NCBI RefSeq assembly: GCF_905220975.1
Contig: NZ_CAJNBK010000001.1
Location: forward strand, 310,001-374,000
Length of the DNA stretch: 64,000 bases
Direction: 5' to 3'
Source of the DNA: Paraburkholderia haematera
Lineage (GTDB): Bacteria; Pseudomonadota; Gammaproteobacteria; Burkholderiales; Burkholderiaceae
The first letter of the stretch is position 1, and the number at the start of each line of letters is the position of its first letter. The notes under the pieces are model-generated. The model made no database searches, was not told the origin of the DNA, and saw only the letters and a list, made by a program, of their open reading frames with translations. Positions 1 to 9,871 of this stretch are shown piece after piece. The position numbers and the translations under genes are program-made.

Positions 1-1
1 C

Positions 2-466
2 ACCAACTGGCGCAACTGGTATCTGAGCGCGGCGCGCGAACTCGAGCACGCCTACGAGGAACTGCCGTTTGGGGGCAGCGCCAGTCTCGCCTCGGTGGAT
101 GTGTTGCGCGCCCAGCCGTTGCGCAATGTGTTCCAGCGCTTCAGCGTGAACGTCGATCCGGAACGCTGCGCCGATGTGCAGATGACGCTCGTATTCCGCG
201 TGACGGATCGCAATGAAACCCATGCGCTCGAATTGCGGCGTGGCGTGTTGCAGATTCACGAGCGGACACCTTCGGCGATCGACGTTCAACTCGCGCTGGA
301 AACCAGCACCCTGTACGGCATACTGCGCGACATGGCGACGCAGTTGCCGAAGTGCCTGGAGAGCGGCACAGTCATGCTGGAGCGCGGCACGGCTGAGCAG
401 TTGCGTAGATTCTTCGATTGCTTCGACCGGCCTGCGCGGCGTATGCCCGCACTGACTGGTCGATAG
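2..466 (+). CDS. Alkyl sulfatase-like protein, C-terminal part (5' end outside window)
   Basis: The frame is open to the left edge, so only the last 154 residues are present. They begin TNWRNWYLSAARELE, which resembles the stretch between the dimerisation region and C-terminal domain of SdsA1/BDS1-type alkyl sulfatases. The rest looks like the SCP2-like C-terminal domain: a hydrophobic beta/alpha pattern with 'MTLVFRVTDRNETHALELRRG' type strands. The catalytic metallo-beta-lactamase domain would lie off the window and cannot be checked. Family members hydrolyse alkyl sulfates to alcohols. The next gene, 83 nt downstream on the same strand, is an acyl-CoA ligase, which fits alkyl-chain catabolism. 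The family is inferred from pattern memory. Confidence 0.7.
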   Translation, partial: TNWRNWYLSAARELEHAYEELPFGGSASLASVDVLRAQPLRNVFQRFSVNVDPERCADVQMTLVFRVTDRNETHALELRRGVLQIHERTPSAIDVQLALETSTLYGILRDMATQLPKCLESGTVMLERGTAEQLRRFFDCFDRPARRMPALTGR

Positions 467-549
467 AAGCAGCGCGGCTCGCATCGGCGCGCCGGCGCGG
501 CGGCACATCGTGCATTGGCGCATCGCGATGCGAAACCCAAGGAGGAGAC

Positions 550-2202
550 ATGGAAAAAATCTGGTTGAAGTCCTATCCGCCGGGCGTACCGGCGGAGATC
601 GACGCCACGCGGTTCAGCTCTGTCGGCGATTTGCTGGAGCGGAGTTTTCAGACGCACACCGCCGAGCGCGCGTTCGTCTGCATGGGCCGCGAATTGACCT
701 ACGGCGAGCTCGATGCGAAGTCGCGCGACCTTGCCGCGTGGTTTCAATCGGTAGGTCTTGCGCGCGGTGCGCGAATTGCCGTGATGCTGCCGAATGTGTT
801 GCAGTATCCGGTGGTCATGGCGGCGATCCTGCGTGCCGGTTACGTGGTGGTGAACGTCAATCCGATGTATACACCGCGAGAGCTCGAGCATCAGTTGAAC
901 GACAGCGGCGCAGAAGCGATCGTGCTGTTTGAACCGTTCGCGAAGACGCTCGAGGCTGTGCAGGCGCGCACGTCGATCAGGCATGTCGTGTTGACCTCGA
1001 TCGGCGAGATGCTCGGTGCCGGAAGTCCTGAGATTGCGGACAACGTGCCGCCAACTGCGTGCATTGCGTTTAACGATGCAATCGCGCGTGGTTCGGACGC
1101 AGGCTTCACACCCGTCGCGCTCACGCAAAACGACGTGGCGGTGCTGCAATACACCGGTGGTACCACCGGTGTCTCGAAGGGCGCGACCCTGCTGCACGGC
1201 AATCTGATTGCCAACGTCCTGCAATCGGAGTTGTGGCGCGAACCGGTTTATCGTGGGCGCACCGACATCAAGCAGTACATCACGGTTGTCGCGCTGCCGC
1301 TGTATCACATCTTCGGGTTGACGGTCTGCGGCTTGCTGACGATGCGTTGCGGCGGCCTGGGCATCCTGATTCCGAATCCGCGCGATCTGCCGGGACTGAT
1401 CAAAACCTTGCAAGGCTACGCGATCAACTCGTTCCCTGGCGTGAACACCATGTACAACGCGCTGCTGAACGAACCCGACTTCAAAACGCTCGACTTTTCG
1501 AAGCTGGTGCAATCGAACGGCGGCGGCATGGCGGTGCAGCAGGCCGTCGCGCAACGCTGGCAAGCACTGACCGGCGTGCCGATTGTCGAAGGTTATGGGC
1601 TCTCGGAAACCTCGCCGTGCGCCACTACCAATCTGCCGACATCCACCGTGTTCACCGGGACGGTCGGCTTGCCGCTACCGTCCACGGATATCTCGATTCG
1701 CGACGATGCTGGCCGCGAAGTGCCGCCCGGCGAACGCGGCGAAATCTGCATTCGCGGACCGCAGGTGATGGCCGGCTACTGGAACCGTCCCGATGAAACC
1801 GCGCAGGTGATGACGCCGGACGGCTTCTTCAAATCCGGCGACATTGGTGTGATGACGGAAGAAGGCTTCGTGAAGATCGTCGATCGCAAGAAAGACATGA
1901 TTCTGGTTTCGGGCTTCAACGTCTACCCGAACGAAATCGAGGACGTGGTCGCGAAGCATCCGGGCGTGTTCGAAGTGGTGGCGCTCGGCGTGCCGGATGC
2001 GGAGTCGGGCGAGGTGGTGAAGCTTTACGTCGTGAAGAAAGACCCGGCGCTCACCGAGGCGGACATTTTCGCGTTCTGCAAGGAGCAACTGACGGGTTAC
2101 AAGCGCCCCAAGATCGTCGAGTTCCGCAGCGAACTGCCGAAGACCACCGTCGGCAAGATTTTGCGGCGCAGTTTGCGCGACGAGGTGAAAAGCGTGGGTT
2201 GA
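550..2202 (+). CDS. fadD: Long-chain fatty acid--CoA ligase (FadD)
   Basis: This 551-aa AMP-forming acyl-CoA synthetase activates free fatty acids to acyl-CoA at the inner membrane for beta-oxidation. The start is the ATG eight bases after a strong GGAGGAG; the same frame is open upstream but has no comparable ribosome site. Recognisable motifs are the P-loop YTGGTTGVSKGA near residue 201, GYGLSETSP near 347, and DRKKDMILVSGFNVYPNEIE near 444, which is the FadD signature. The catalytic lysine lies in KTTVGKILRR near 530. It aligns by eye with E. coli FadD along its whole length, including the N-terminal WLKSYPPGVPAEID. It lies downstream of the alkyl-sulfatase-like gene and may share its transcript. 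Confidence 0.93.
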   Translation: MEKIWLKSYPPGVPAEIDATRFSSVGDLLERSFQTHTAERAFVCMGRELTYGELDAKSRDLAAWFQSVGLARGARIAVMLPNVLQYPVVMAAILRAGYVVVNVNPMYTPRELEHQLNDSGAEAIVLFEPFAKTLEAVQARTSIRHVVLTSIGEMLGAGSPEIADNVPPTACIAFNDAIARGSDAGFTPVALTQNDVAVLQYTGGTTGVSKGATLLHGNLIANVLQSELWREPVYRGRTDIKQYITVVALPLYHIFGLTVCGLLTMRCGGLGILIPNPRDLPGLIKTLQGYAINSFPGVNTMYNALLNEPDFKTLDFSKLVQSNGGGMAVQQAVAQRWQALTGVPIVEGYGLSETSPCATTNLPTSTVFTGTVGLPLPSTDISIRDDAGREVPPGERGEICIRGPQVMAGYWNRPDETAQVMTPDGFFKSGDIGVMTEEGFVKIVDRKKDMILVSGFNVYPNEIEDVVAKHPGVFEVVALGVPDAESGEVVKLYVVKKDPALTEADIFAFCKEQLTGYKRPKIVEFRSELPKTTVGKILRRSLRDEVKSVG

Positions 2203-2307
2203 TGAAATCGGGCGTGCCACGCGTCTCGCCGCGTGTGGCGCGCGCTGCAGCGCAGCGTGATTCCGGGTACATTGTCATTCTCGACATCACGCACTTGGGA
2301 GTACACG

Positions 2308-2694
2308 ATGCGCCTGCTTCACACCATGCTCCGGGTCGGCGACCTGGACCGTTCGATTGCCTTCTACACCGACATCCTCGGTATGAAACTGCTGCGCCGC
2401 GACGATTATCCGGATGGCAAGTTCACCCTGGCCTTCGTCGGCTACACGGACGAGCGCGACGGCACCGTCCTTGAATTGACGCACAACTGGGACACGCCGT
2501 CGTATGACCTCGGCAGCGGCTTCGGGCACCTCGCTGTCGAAGTCGAAGACGCGTACGCGGCATGCGACAAGATCAAGGCCCAAGGCGGCAAGGTCGTGCG
2601 TGAAGCCGGCCCGATGAAACACGGCACCACCGTGATCGCTTTCGTCGAAGATCCGGACGGCTACAAGATCGAGTTCATCCAGAAGAAAAAGTGA
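2308..2694 (+). CDS. gloA: Lactoylglutathione lyase (glyoxalase I)
   Basis: This 128-aa enzyme isomerises the methylglyoxal-glutathione hemithioacetal to S-lactoylglutathione. All four metal ligands known from the E. coli enzyme are at the same positions: H5, E56, H74 and E122. The length is typical of the Ni-type bacterial enzyme. The start is the ATG after CTTGGGAG; upstream in-frame codons would add a non-homologous tail. It lies 105 nt after fadD and 25 nt before the next gene on the same strand, so co-transcription with the NTF2-like gene is plausible. Confidence 0.96.
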   Translation: MRLLHTMLRVGDLDRSIAFYTDILGMKLLRRDDYPDGKFTLAFVGYTDERDGTVLELTHNWDTPSYDLGSGFGHLAVEVEDAYAACDKIKAQGGKVVREAGPMKHGTTVIAFVEDPDGYKIEFIQKKK

Positions 2695-2719
2695 CGTAGG
2701 CGCCGGGCGAGGACAAGCA

Positions 2720-3118
2720 ATGAATAACAGCAATCCCTACTTCAAAGAACTTGGCGACATTCACGTCGAAATCCAGGCCTTGTTCGACGGCTCCGCGGAT
2801 CACGCCGCGCTGGATCGCATCATGGCGCGCTTCGCTCCGCAATTCACGCTGGTCATGCCGTCCGGTCTAGCACTCGACCACGCGGGCCTGCGCGCGATTT
2901 TCGCGAAGTTGAACGGCGCGCGTCCCGGCTCGCAGATCGAAATCCGCGATATGGAGATCGTGTCCGAGTATCCGTCGGGCGCGGTGGTGAAATATCGTGA
3001 GTATCAGAGCGACAGCGCGGGTAATGCGAACGTGCGGCGCTCGACAGCGGTGATGGATCTCGATGCGCACGGCAAGGTGACGTGGCGTCACCTGCAGGAA
3101 ACGTTCTGCACGGAATGA
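2720..3118 (+). CDS. NTF2-like / SnoaL-fold protein (DUF4440-like)
   Basis: A 132-aa soluble protein with no signal peptide. The pattern is that of a cone-shaped alpha+beta NTF2 fold: two N-terminal helices (IHVEIQALFDG, ALDRIMARFAPQFTLVMPSG), an insert helix GLRAIFAKL, then four strands ending VTWRHLQETF. Such domains are small ligand-binding proteins or isomerase/dehydratase scaffolds, and no substrate can be deduced. It follows gloA closely, so a link to aldehyde detoxification is possible but unproven. The ribosome site is weak (GGGCGAGGAC). Confidence 0.75.
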   Translation: MNNSNPYFKELGDIHVEIQALFDGSADHAALDRIMARFAPQFTLVMPSGLALDHAGLRAIFAKLNGARPGSQIEIRDMEIVSEYPSGAVVKYREYQSDSAGNANVRRSTAVMDLDAHGKVTWRHLQETFCTE

Positions 3119-3228
3119 GAGGCGGGTTTCAGAGGGCCGGGGCTTCGGGTTGAAGCGCCGGCTTGAAGAGTACGTGACTTCATGACCGAAGGCCGAAGTC
3201 ATGAAGGGCCGAAGAAAACCTGAAGGCC

Positions 3229-4119
3229 TTAAAGCGTCGGCAGCAATTCCGGCGGATGCGACTTCAACGTCTGCCGCGCTTCGCGGAATTCCGGAAAAAT
3301 CGACTCGACCGTCTGCCAGAAGCGCGGGCTGTGATTCATCTCGCGCAGATGCGCCAACTCGTGCGCCACGACGTAATCAATGATCGAAAGCGGGAAGTGG
3401 ATCAGCCGCCAGTTCAGGCGGATTTTGCCGTCGCTCGAACAACTGCCCCAACGCGTAGCTGCTGAGGAGAGCGCATACGCGCGATAGTTGACGCCGAGCT
3501 TCTCCGCGTAAATCGCGAGACGCTCGCCGAACAGGCGCTTTGCTTCGCCTTGCAGCCAGCCTTGCACGCGATCCTTGATCTGCTGCGGATCGGCGTGCAA
3601 CGGCAACGGCACTTGCAATGCGCCTTCATTCGCGTTGAACGCCAACATGCCTTGCGGCGAGCCGAGAGTCACGCGCACCGGCTGACCGAGATACGGCACT
3701 TCCGCACCGTCTTTCCAGTCGACCTTGGGCAACGCGCGCTGTTCGACACGCGTTTGCCACTCGATCAGCTTCGTGAAAATCCAGCGCTGCTTTTCGGTGA
3801 TCGCGGTTTCGATATCGGCGAGCGTGACCCAACGTGGTGCGGTAATCATCAGGCCGGTGCTGTCGATCGCAAAGCCGATCGAGCGGCGTGCCGAGCGCTT
3901 GAGCACATAGTGCAGCGTGCGCGAACCAATGGTGAGGCTGCGCAGCTTGGTACCGTCCGGTGCGAGCGGCACAGCCGGCTGCTGCCCGCTTTGCGAGCCC
4001 GCCAAAGGTGCGGAGGGTGTTGGGGACGACGACGTCGACCCCGGCTCGGCGAAGAGCGGGAGATCGAGCTGCCGGTTATCGAGCGCCGCAGCGGGCTGCG
4101 ACGTAGGAGACTTCTGCAT
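3229..4119 (-). CDS. YgjP-like zinc metallopeptidase (DUF45/M48 family)
   Basis: A 296-aa cytoplasmic protein. Residues 1-70 are Pro/Ser/Ala-rich and low in complexity; the rest matches the YgjP/WLM fold (Pfam DUF45). The active-site signature is HELAHLREMNH near residue 255, giving HExxH plus a downstream His as third ligand. The conserved RWGSCSSDGKIRLNWRL segment precedes it. These proteins are predicted peptidases often linked to DNA repair, and the real substrate is unknown. It is the last gene of the glyQ-glyS-gmhB-plsC run, 44 nt after plsC, an order I recall as conserved in Burkholderia. Confidence 0.88.
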   Translation of the reverse strand: MQKSPTSQPAAALDNRQLDLPLFAEPGSTSSSPTPSAPLAGSQSGQQPAVPLAPDGTKLRSLTIGSRTLHYVLKRSARRSIGFAIDSTGLMITAPRWVTLADIETAITEKQRWIFTKLIEWQTRVEQRALPKVDWKDGAEVPYLGQPVRVTLGSPQGMLAFNANEGALQVPLPLHADPQQIKDRVQGWLQGEAKRLFGERLAIYAEKLGVNYRAYALSSAATRWGSCSSDGKIRLNWRLIHFPLSIIDYVVAHELAHLREMNHSPRFWQTVESIFPEFREARQTLKSHPPELLPTL

Positions 4120-4163
4120 CGGATTCGGCTTCGCGCAAATGCGCCTTCGAGGGCGCGGGCGCG

Positions 4164-4922
4164 TCAGATTGGTGCGGCGGCGGAGGTGCTATCCGCCGCG
4201 CGGTACGCAGTAGGATCGATGCGACGCATTTCTGCTTCGATCCACTGTTCGACGCGCGTGTTCACTTCATCGGGCGTGAGCCCCGTGGTGTCGATCGGCT
4301 TGCCGATCGACACTGTGACTATACCCGCATATTTGAGAAACGAGTTGCGCGGCCACACCCGTCCGGCGTTGTGCGCGATCGGCACGACCGGGGCGCCGGC
4401 AGCAATCGCGAAACGCGCGCCGCCTGTTTTGTACTTGCCTTGCTTGCCGGTCGGCGTACGCGTACCTTCCGGAAACATGATCACCCAGGCGCCTTCCGCC
4501 ATGCGCGCTTTGCCTTGCTTGATGACCGAGTCGAACGCGTACTTGCCTTCCTTGCGATCGATGTGGACCATCTTCAGCAGGCCCAGCGCCCAGCCAAAAA
4601 ACGGCACGTACAGCAGCTCGCGCTTGAACACATAGCACATCGGCCGCGGCATCAGCGCCGGAAACGCCAGCGTTTCCCATGCCGATTGGTGCTTGGACAG
4701 CAGCACGGCCGGACCATCGGGAAGATTCTCGTAACCCTCGATCTTGTAGCGGATGCCGTTCAACCAGCGCGCCGTATGGAGCGTGGCGCGGCACCAGCCG
4801 GCCGCCATCCAGTAACGCTTGTCGGCGTGCATGAACGGAAACGCAATGAAGCACGCGATCGCGTACGGCACCGTGAAGAGCAAGAGGTAGATCAGCAGCA
4901 GCAGTGAACGAATGAAGCGCAT
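4164..4922 (-). CDS. plsC: 1-acyl-sn-glycerol-3-phosphate acyltransferase
   Basis: This 252-aa membrane acyltransferase transfers the second acyl chain to lysophosphatidate in phospholipid synthesis. It has an N-terminal hydrophobic segment (residues 5-30), then the acyltransferase block. Motif I reads KHQSAWET, so the catalytic His78 is followed after four residues by Glu83 rather than the usual Asp. This variant is known in a PlsC subfamily of beta- and gamma-proteobacteria. Motif III FPEGTRTPTG begins at residue 150. The enzyme lies 40 nt after gmhB and looks co-transcribed with it. The two neighbours supply different envelope parts, phospholipid and LPS heptose. Confidence 0.93.
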   Translation of the reverse strand: MRFIRSLLLLIYLLLFTVPYAIACFIAFPFMHADKRYWMAAGWCRATLHTARWLNGIRYKIEGYENLPDGPAVLLSKHQSAWETLAFPALMPRPMCYVFKRELLYVPFFGWALGLLKMVHIDRKEGKYAFDSVIKQGKARMAEGAWVIMFPEGTRTPTGKQGKYKTGGARFAIAAGAPVVPIAHNAGRVWPRNSFLKYAGIVTVSIGKPIDTTGLTPDEVNTRVEQWIEAEMRRIDPTAYRAADSTSAAAPI

Positions 4923-4962
4923 CGGCGTGGTCAGTGAGGGTTGGGGACGCGCGTGACGCGCA

Positions 4963-5517
4963 TCACTCTTGAGCGTCGGAAAGGAAGTCGAGGGCGAACG
5001 CGCGCAGATCGTCGTGCACGCGCGTGCCTTCGGGCAAGCCGCCGGCCTGGAGCGTCTTGCGGCCCTTGCCGGTCAGCACCAGATGAGTCGGATGTCCGAG
5101 CGACGCACCGGCTTGCAGGTCGCGCATCGCGTCGCCGACCACCGGCGTATTTTCCGGATCGACTTCGAAACGTTCGGCGATCATCTTGAGCATGCCGGGC
5201 TTCGGCTTGCGGCATTCGCACTGATCCTGCGCCGTATGCGGGCAGAAGAACACCGCGTCGATACGTCCGCCGACCGCCGCCGCCATGCGATGCATTTTCA
5301 GATGCATGGCATTGAGCGCGTTCATGTCGAAGAGGCCGCGGCCGATGCCCGACTGGTTGGTCGCGATCGCAATGCGATAACCCGCCTGGTTCAGCCGCGC
5401 GATGGCTTCGAGCGAACCGGGCAGGGCGACCCATTCGTCCGGCGACTTGATGAACGCGTCGGAATCGACGTTGATCACGCCGTCGCGGTCGAGGATCACC
5501 ACTTTTTTGGTCGGCAT
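4963..5517 (-). CDS. gmhB: D-glycero-beta-D-manno-heptose 1,7-bisphosphate 7-phosphatase
   Basis: A 184-aa HAD-superfamily phosphatase in the ADP-heptose branch of LPS core synthesis. The nucleophile and acid are D10 and D12 in LDRDGVIN. A zinc knot is visible as C92-x-H94...C100-x-C102 (FCPHTAQDQCEC). The closing HAD motif is VVGDAMRD near residue 126-133. The length matches cytoplasmic GmhB. It starts 10 nt after the glyS stop codon, so it is almost certainly translated from the glyQS transcript. Confidence 0.95.
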   Translation of the reverse strand: MPTKKVVILDRDGVINVDSDAFIKSPDEWVALPGSLEAIARLNQAGYRIAIATNQSGIGRGLFDMNALNAMHLKMHRMAAAVGGRIDAVFFCPHTAQDQCECRKPKPGMLKMIAERFEVDPENTPVVGDAMRDLQAGASLGHPTHLVLTGKGRKTLQAGGLPEGTRVHDDLRAFALDFLSDAQE

Positions 5518-5527
5518 GGCGCGGGGC

Positions 5528-7627
5528 TCAGGCGGCGAGTCGGGAAATGTCGGCGACGCAATTCATCTGCTGATGCAGCGCGCCGAGCAAAGCCAGACGG
5601 TTGGCCCGCAACGCGGGATCTTCTGCGTTGACCATCACGTCGTTGAAGAACGTGTCGACCGGTTCACGCAGCGCGGCGAGCGCGGTCAGTGCGCCCGTAT
5701 AGTCGCGCGCGGCGAGTTGCGATTGCACGCGCGGTGCCACCTGTTCCAGCTGCGCATGCAAGGCTTGTTCCGCCGCTTCGCCCAGCAGCGCGACCTGCAC
5801 GCCGCCGTTCGTGGCGCTTTCCGACTTCTTCAGGATGTTCGAGATACGCTTGTTGGCCGCCGCGAGCGAGGCCGCTTCCGGCAGCGCCGCGAACTCGCGC
5901 ACCGCATCCAGGCGCGCGACGATGTCGTCGAGGCGCGTAGGGTTCAGTGCCAGCACCGCGTCGATTTCGCCCGGTGCATAGCCACGTTCGCGCAGCAGAC
6001 CGCGCAGACGGTCCATGCTGAATTCGTAGATCGCCTGCGTTGAATCAGCGACGCCCGGCACGGCGGCGAATTGCGCGTAGGCGGTGCGCAGCAGTTCGAC
6101 CAGATCGACCGGCAGTTGCTTCTCGACCAGAATCCGCAGCACGCCGAGCGCATGACGGCGCAGCGCGAACGGGTCTTTCTCGCCGGTCGGTTGCAGGCCG
6201 ATACCCCAGATACCGACCAGCGTTTCGAGCTTGTCGGCAATCGCGACCACGGTGCCGGTTGCCGTGGCCGGCAACGCATCGCCGGAGAAACGTGGCTGAT
6301 AGTGTTCCGAGCACGCCAGGGCGACTTCTTCCGGCTCGCCGTCGTGGCGCGCGTAGTACGTGCCCATCGTGCCTTGCAGCTCGGGGAATTCGCCGACCAT
6401 GTCCGTGATCAGGTCAGCCTTGGCGAGGCGCGCGGCGCGCTTTGCCAAGGCGACATCCGCGCCGATCAGCGAGGCAATGGCACCCGCTAGCGCTTCGACG
6501 CGCTCGACGCGTTGCAGCGCCGAACCCAGCTTGTTGTGATACACGACGTTGGCGAGCAGCGGCACGCGGTCGGCGAGCGGCTTCTTCTTGTCCTGCTCGA
6601 AGAAGAATTTTGCATCGGCCAGGCGCGGACGCACCACACGTTCATTACCTTCGACGATATCGCCCGGCGTTTTGGTTTCGATGTTCGACACGATCAGGAA
6701 GCGCGAGCGCAGCTTGCCGTTCGCATCCGTCAACGCGAAGTATTTCTGGTTCGTCTGCATGGTCAGGATCAGGCATTCCTGCGGCACTTGCAGGAATTCG
6801 TCCTCGAAACGGCAGGCGTAGACCACCGGCCATTCGACCAGCGAATTCACTTCATCCAGCAGCGATTCCGGCATCACGACCTGGTCGCCGTCGGCTTGCG
6901 CGAGCAGATGCGTGCGGATGGTTTCCTTGCGGTCAGCGAAATTCGCGACCACGCGGCCCTTGTGCATCAGCGTCTCGGCATACGAATCCGCGTGCTGGAT
7001 CTGCACGAAGCCTTCGGACAGGAAGCGGTGGCCGAGCGTGGTGTCGTCGGCATCGACGCCGAGCGCCGTGACCGGCACGACCTGTTCGCCATGCAGCGTG
7101 GTCAGGCGTTGCACCGGGCGCACGAATTGCACATTGGTGCCGTCCGGGCGCTGATACGTCATGACCTTCGGGATCGGCAGCTTGGTGAGCGTTTCGTCGA
7201 GCGCGGCTTGCAGGCCTTCGGCGAGCGTGGCACCCGGCGCGGCGTAGCGCAGGAAGAAGGCTTCGGCCTTACCGTCCTGCGCGCGCTCCAGGTCGTTCAC
7301 CGAAAAATCGGGGAAGCCGAGCGCGGCCAGTTTTTTCGCGAGCGGCGCGGTGGGTTGGCCGTCTTTATCGAGCGCGACGGAAACCGGCAGCACTTTTTCG
7401 CGCACGTGTTTTTCCGGCGCGACCGAACGCACGTTCCTGATCGTGACAGCGAGGCGGCGCGGCGTGGCGTAACGCTCGAACGACAGTTCGCCTTCGACCA
7501 GGTCGCGCGCCGCGAGGCGCTGCGCGATGCCTTCGGCGAACGCGTCGCCGAGACGCGCGAGCGCTTTCGGCGGCAGTTCTTCGGTCAGCAGCTCGACCAG
7601 CAGGGTAGCTTGATGGGGTTGAGTCAT
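5528..7627 (-). CDS. glyS: Glycine--tRNA ligase beta subunit
   Basis: This 699-aa beta subunit of the alpha2-beta2 bacterial glycyl-tRNA synthetase contributes tRNA recognition. The N terminus [16 protein letters not shown] is the standard signature. The middle carries the HD-like region and the C-terminal third the anticodon-binding/DALR-like domain, ending in a helical segment. Length is close to the E. coli protein. It is 15 nt downstream of glyQ on the same strand, the usual operon. No frameshift or truncation is seen. Confidence 0.97.
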   Translation of the reverse strand: MTQPHQATLLVELLTEELPPKALARLGDAFAEGIAQRLAARDLVEGELSFERYATPRRLAVTIRNVRSVAPEKHVREKVLPVSVALDKDGQPTAPLAKKLAALGFPDFSVNDLERAQDGKAEAFFLRYAAPGATLAEGLQAALDETLTKLPIPKVMTYQRPDGTNVQFVRPVQRLTTLHGEQVVPVTALGVDADDTTLGHRFLSEGFVQIQHADSYAETLMHKGRVVANFADRKETIRTHLLAQADGDQVVMPESLLDEVNSLVEWPVVYACRFEDEFLQVPQECLILTMQTNQKYFALTDANGKLRSRFLIVSNIETKTPGDIVEGNERVVRPRLADAKFFFEQDKKKPLADRVPLLANVVYHNKLGSALQRVERVEALAGAIASLIGADVALAKRAARLAKADLITDMVGEFPELQGTMGTYYARHDGEPEEVALACSEHYQPRFSGDALPATATGTVVAIADKLETLVGIWGIGLQPTGEKDPFALRRHALGVLRILVEKQLPVDLVELLRTAYAQFAAVPGVADSTQAIYEFSMDRLRGLLRERGYAPGEIDAVLALNPTRLDDIVARLDAVREFAALPEAASLAAANKRISNILKKSESATNGGVQVALLGEAAEQALHAQLEQVAPRVQSQLAARDYTGALTALAALREPVDTFFNDVMVNAEDPALRANRLALLGALHQQMNCVADISRLAA

Positions 7628-7642
7628 TTCTTGATGTTCTCG

Positions 7643-8650
7643 TCAGTCCTGGTCGATCTTGCGTTCGACTTTCAGCGGCGGCGCCCACGCGGGCATGGCG
7701 GCATCTTGCTCGTCGGTCGTCAGGCCGGGCACGCCGTGCACCGGATTGCCGAGCATCGGGAAGCCGAGTTTTTCGCGCGAGTCGTAGTAAGCCTGGGCGA
7801 CCAGCTTCGACAGTGCACGGATGCGGCCGATATACGCCGCGCGTTCCGTGACGGAAATCGCGCCGCGCGCGTCGAGCAGGTTGAAGGTATGGCCGGCTTT
7901 CAGCACGAGTTCATAAGCGGGCAGCGCGATCTGCGCTTCGATCATGCGCTTCGCTTCTGCTTCGTAGCTGTTGAAGTTCGAGAACAGCAACTCAACGTTC
8001 GCGTACTCGAAGTTGTAGGTCGACTGTTCGACTTCGTTCTGGTGATACACGTCGCCGTACGTCAGGCGTCGAAGTTCCGGGCCGTTCGGGCCTTGCTCTT
8101 CCCACTCGGTCCAGACCAGGTCGTAGACGTTCTCGACCTTCTGCAGATACATGGCCAGACGTTCGAGACCGTAGGTGATTTCGCCGAGCACCGGCTTGCA
8201 GTCCAGACCGCCGACTTGCTGGAAGTAGGTGAACTGGGTCACTTCCATGCCGTTCAGCCACACTTCCCAGCCGAGACCCCATGCGCCGAGCGTGGGGTTT
8301 TCCCAGTCGTCTTCGACGAAGCGCACGTCGTTCTGCTTCAGGTCGAAGCCGAGGGCCGCCAGCGAGCCGAGGTACAGGTCGAGGATGTTTTCCGGAGCCG
8401 GCTTCAGCACGACCTGGTATTGGTAGTAATGCTGCAGGCGGTTCGGGTTCTCGCCGTAGCGGCCGTCTTTCGGGCGGCGCGACGGCTGCACATAGGCGGC
8501 TCGCCACGGTTCCGGGCCGATCGCGCGCAGGAAGGTGTGGACGTGGGACGTACCCGCGCCGACTTCCATGTCGATCGGCTGGAGCAACGCGCAACCCTGC
8601 TTGTCCCAGTAGGACTGCAGGGTCAGGATGATTTGCTGAAACGTGAGCAT
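7643..8650 (-). CDS. glyQ: Glycine--tRNA ligase alpha subunit
   Basis: A 335-aa class II synthetase catalytic subunit that charges tRNA-Gly in the cytoplasm. The N terminus reads [20 protein letters not shown], followed by [20 protein letters not shown] and the class II motif 2 region around [16 protein letters not shown], all diagnostic of GlyQ. I chose the ATG at 8650 over one six codons upstream because GAAAGG sits at ribosome-site distance and homologues start here. It is slightly longer than the E. coli subunit at the C terminus, where VERKIDQD ends. It heads the glyQ-glyS-gmhB-plsC-peptidase cluster. Confidence 0.97.
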   Translation of the reverse strand: MLTFQQIILTLQSYWDKQGCALLQPIDMEVGAGTSHVHTFLRAIGPEPWRAAYVQPSRRPKDGRYGENPNRLQHYYQYQVVLKPAPENILDLYLGSLAALGFDLKQNDVRFVEDDWENPTLGAWGLGWEVWLNGMEVTQFTYFQQVGGLDCKPVLGEITYGLERLAMYLQKVENVYDLVWTEWEEQGPNGPELRRLTYGDVYHQNEVEQSTYNFEYANVELLFSNFNSYEAEAKRMIEAQIALPAYELVLKAGHTFNLLDARGAISVTERAAYIGRIRALSKLVAQAYYDSREKLGFPMLGNPVHGVPGLTTDEQDAAMPAWAPPLKVERKIDQD

Positions 8651-8799
8651 GAAGTGCCTTTCGGGCATGGGGCCGCGCCGTAAGCGCCGAAGCGCGCGAG
8701 CTGGCCGTGGAGCGAAGTGCTAAACCGTAGATTTTAACGGAAAGGGAGGGGGGTGTCCGTTTTGCGGGGTCGGACGGGAATCGAAGTGTTCTCCAAACG

Positions 8800-8823
8800 A
8801 AAAAAGGCCGCTTGAGGCGGCCG
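8800..8823 (-). terminator. Rho-independent terminator after the FkbM gene
   Basis: GGCCGC and GCGGCC form a 6-bp stem with a 5-nt loop, flanked on the + strand by six A residues, which read as a U-tract on the minus strand. It lies 36 nt past the stop codon of the FkbM methyltransferase gene, separating it from glyQ. Confidence 0.8.
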
Positions 8824-8858
8824 ATTGTCGTTCGTCTTCTCGCAAAGTGCGGCGTCGG

Positions 8859-9716
8859 CTAACTGCTCAAACTCATCAACGCATGCGTGGCGGAATTCGC
8901 GTCCGTCACCTCGACAAACCCGTCGATCTCCATCTCCAGCTCCCGCGGCAGTGCAAGCATATTGCACGACAGCAACCTGCCGTAGATATTCTCCGCGCGC
9001 TCAAAGAAATTCCCCGGGTTGAACAGCGGCGGCAAATGCCACCACAACCGGTATTCCTTCGACCACAACCACTCGATCAACGCCTGAGACCGATCGAGCC
9101 GGTCGTTCTCCACGTAAATCACCGGCCGCGAGCGGGCGATCGTTTCCTCCGCGCCCAGCAGCGCATTCAACTCGAACCCTTCCACGTCGAGCTTCAGCAG
9201 TCCCACGGTATGCGAGCGCAGCACGTCGTCCAGCCGCACGCACGGAACCGGGATCGTATTTGCCGCAGCCTCTGTTTGCATCGACACGCCGCCAAAGTTG
9301 CCCGGCGCGTCATAGTCGGGCCGCGCAAAATGCAGCGTCCCCGCGGTCGCTCCGCACGCATACGGCCAGGCCAGCACGTTGCGCACGCCATTGGCCGAAA
9401 GATTCGCGCAGAGGTTCTGAAAGATCACCGGCTGCGGTTCGAAAGCGACTAGCACCTGGCGGCGCGCCTGTGCCTCACGAGCCAGCATGATCGTATGCAC
9501 GCCGATATTCGCGCCGACTTCCACGACGATGCCCGGCTGCACCAGCAACTGTCGCAACACGGCAGATTCGAGTTCGCTGCATTCACCATATTCGATGAGT
9601 GCGCGGCCGAGATAGAAGTCGTTCGGATTGGCGAGCATCCAGCCATGACGGGTCTGGACAAGTTGCGTGTGCTCGCCGAGCGGCAGCGGAAAAGAGGAGG
9701 GCGTAACCATGGACAT
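8859..9716 (-). CDS. FkbM-family SAM-dependent methyltransferase
   Basis: A 285-aa protein whose SAM-binding motif I is VVEVGANIGVHTIML (residues 64-78). It is followed by VAFEPQPVIFQNL and LLKLDVEGFELNALLGAEE, the hallmark of FkbM/Methyltransf_21 proteins. These O-methylate sugars, glycans or secondary metabolites. There is no signal peptide. No ribosome site is visible before either ATG (residues 1 and 3), so the exact start is uncertain. It has its own terminator and lies 155 nt after the glutamate-synthase-like gene. No glycosyltransferase neighbours are present, so the substrate cannot be guessed. Confidence 0.85.
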   Translation of the reverse strand: MSMVTPSSFPLPLGEHTQLVQTRHGWMLANPNDFYLGRALIEYGECSELESAVLRQLLVQPGIVVEVGANIGVHTIMLAREAQARRQVLVAFEPQPVIFQNLCANLSANGVRNVLAWPYACGATAGTLHFARPDYDAPGNFGGVSMQTEAAANTIPVPCVRLDDVLRSHTVGLLKLDVEGFELNALLGAEETIARSRPVIYVENDRLDRSQALIEWLWSKEYRLWWHLPPLFNPGNFFERAENIYGRLLSCNMLALPRELEMEIDGFVEVTDANSATHALMSLSS

Positions 9717-9871
9717 TGAGCGGGAAAAAGACCACGCAAATGTACGGTCCGTCGCTGTCCTTGTATATGAGACGAGCTCTCAAGGATTCTTATTTTTCTG
9801 CAAGAATTCGCCGTCAAAACCTAAGACTGAAGCGACGATCGGCCCGCAAGCCGATCGCCTTCACCGCCAGA

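Noticed and set aside
286..1563. 425-codon minus-strand ORF opposite fadD
   Set aside because: Arg/His-rich antisense shadow of a GC-rich gene; no domain, no ribosome site.
6512..8683. 723-codon plus-strand ORF opposite glyS and glyQ
   Set aside because: Antisense shadow; both synthetase genes on the other strand are certain.
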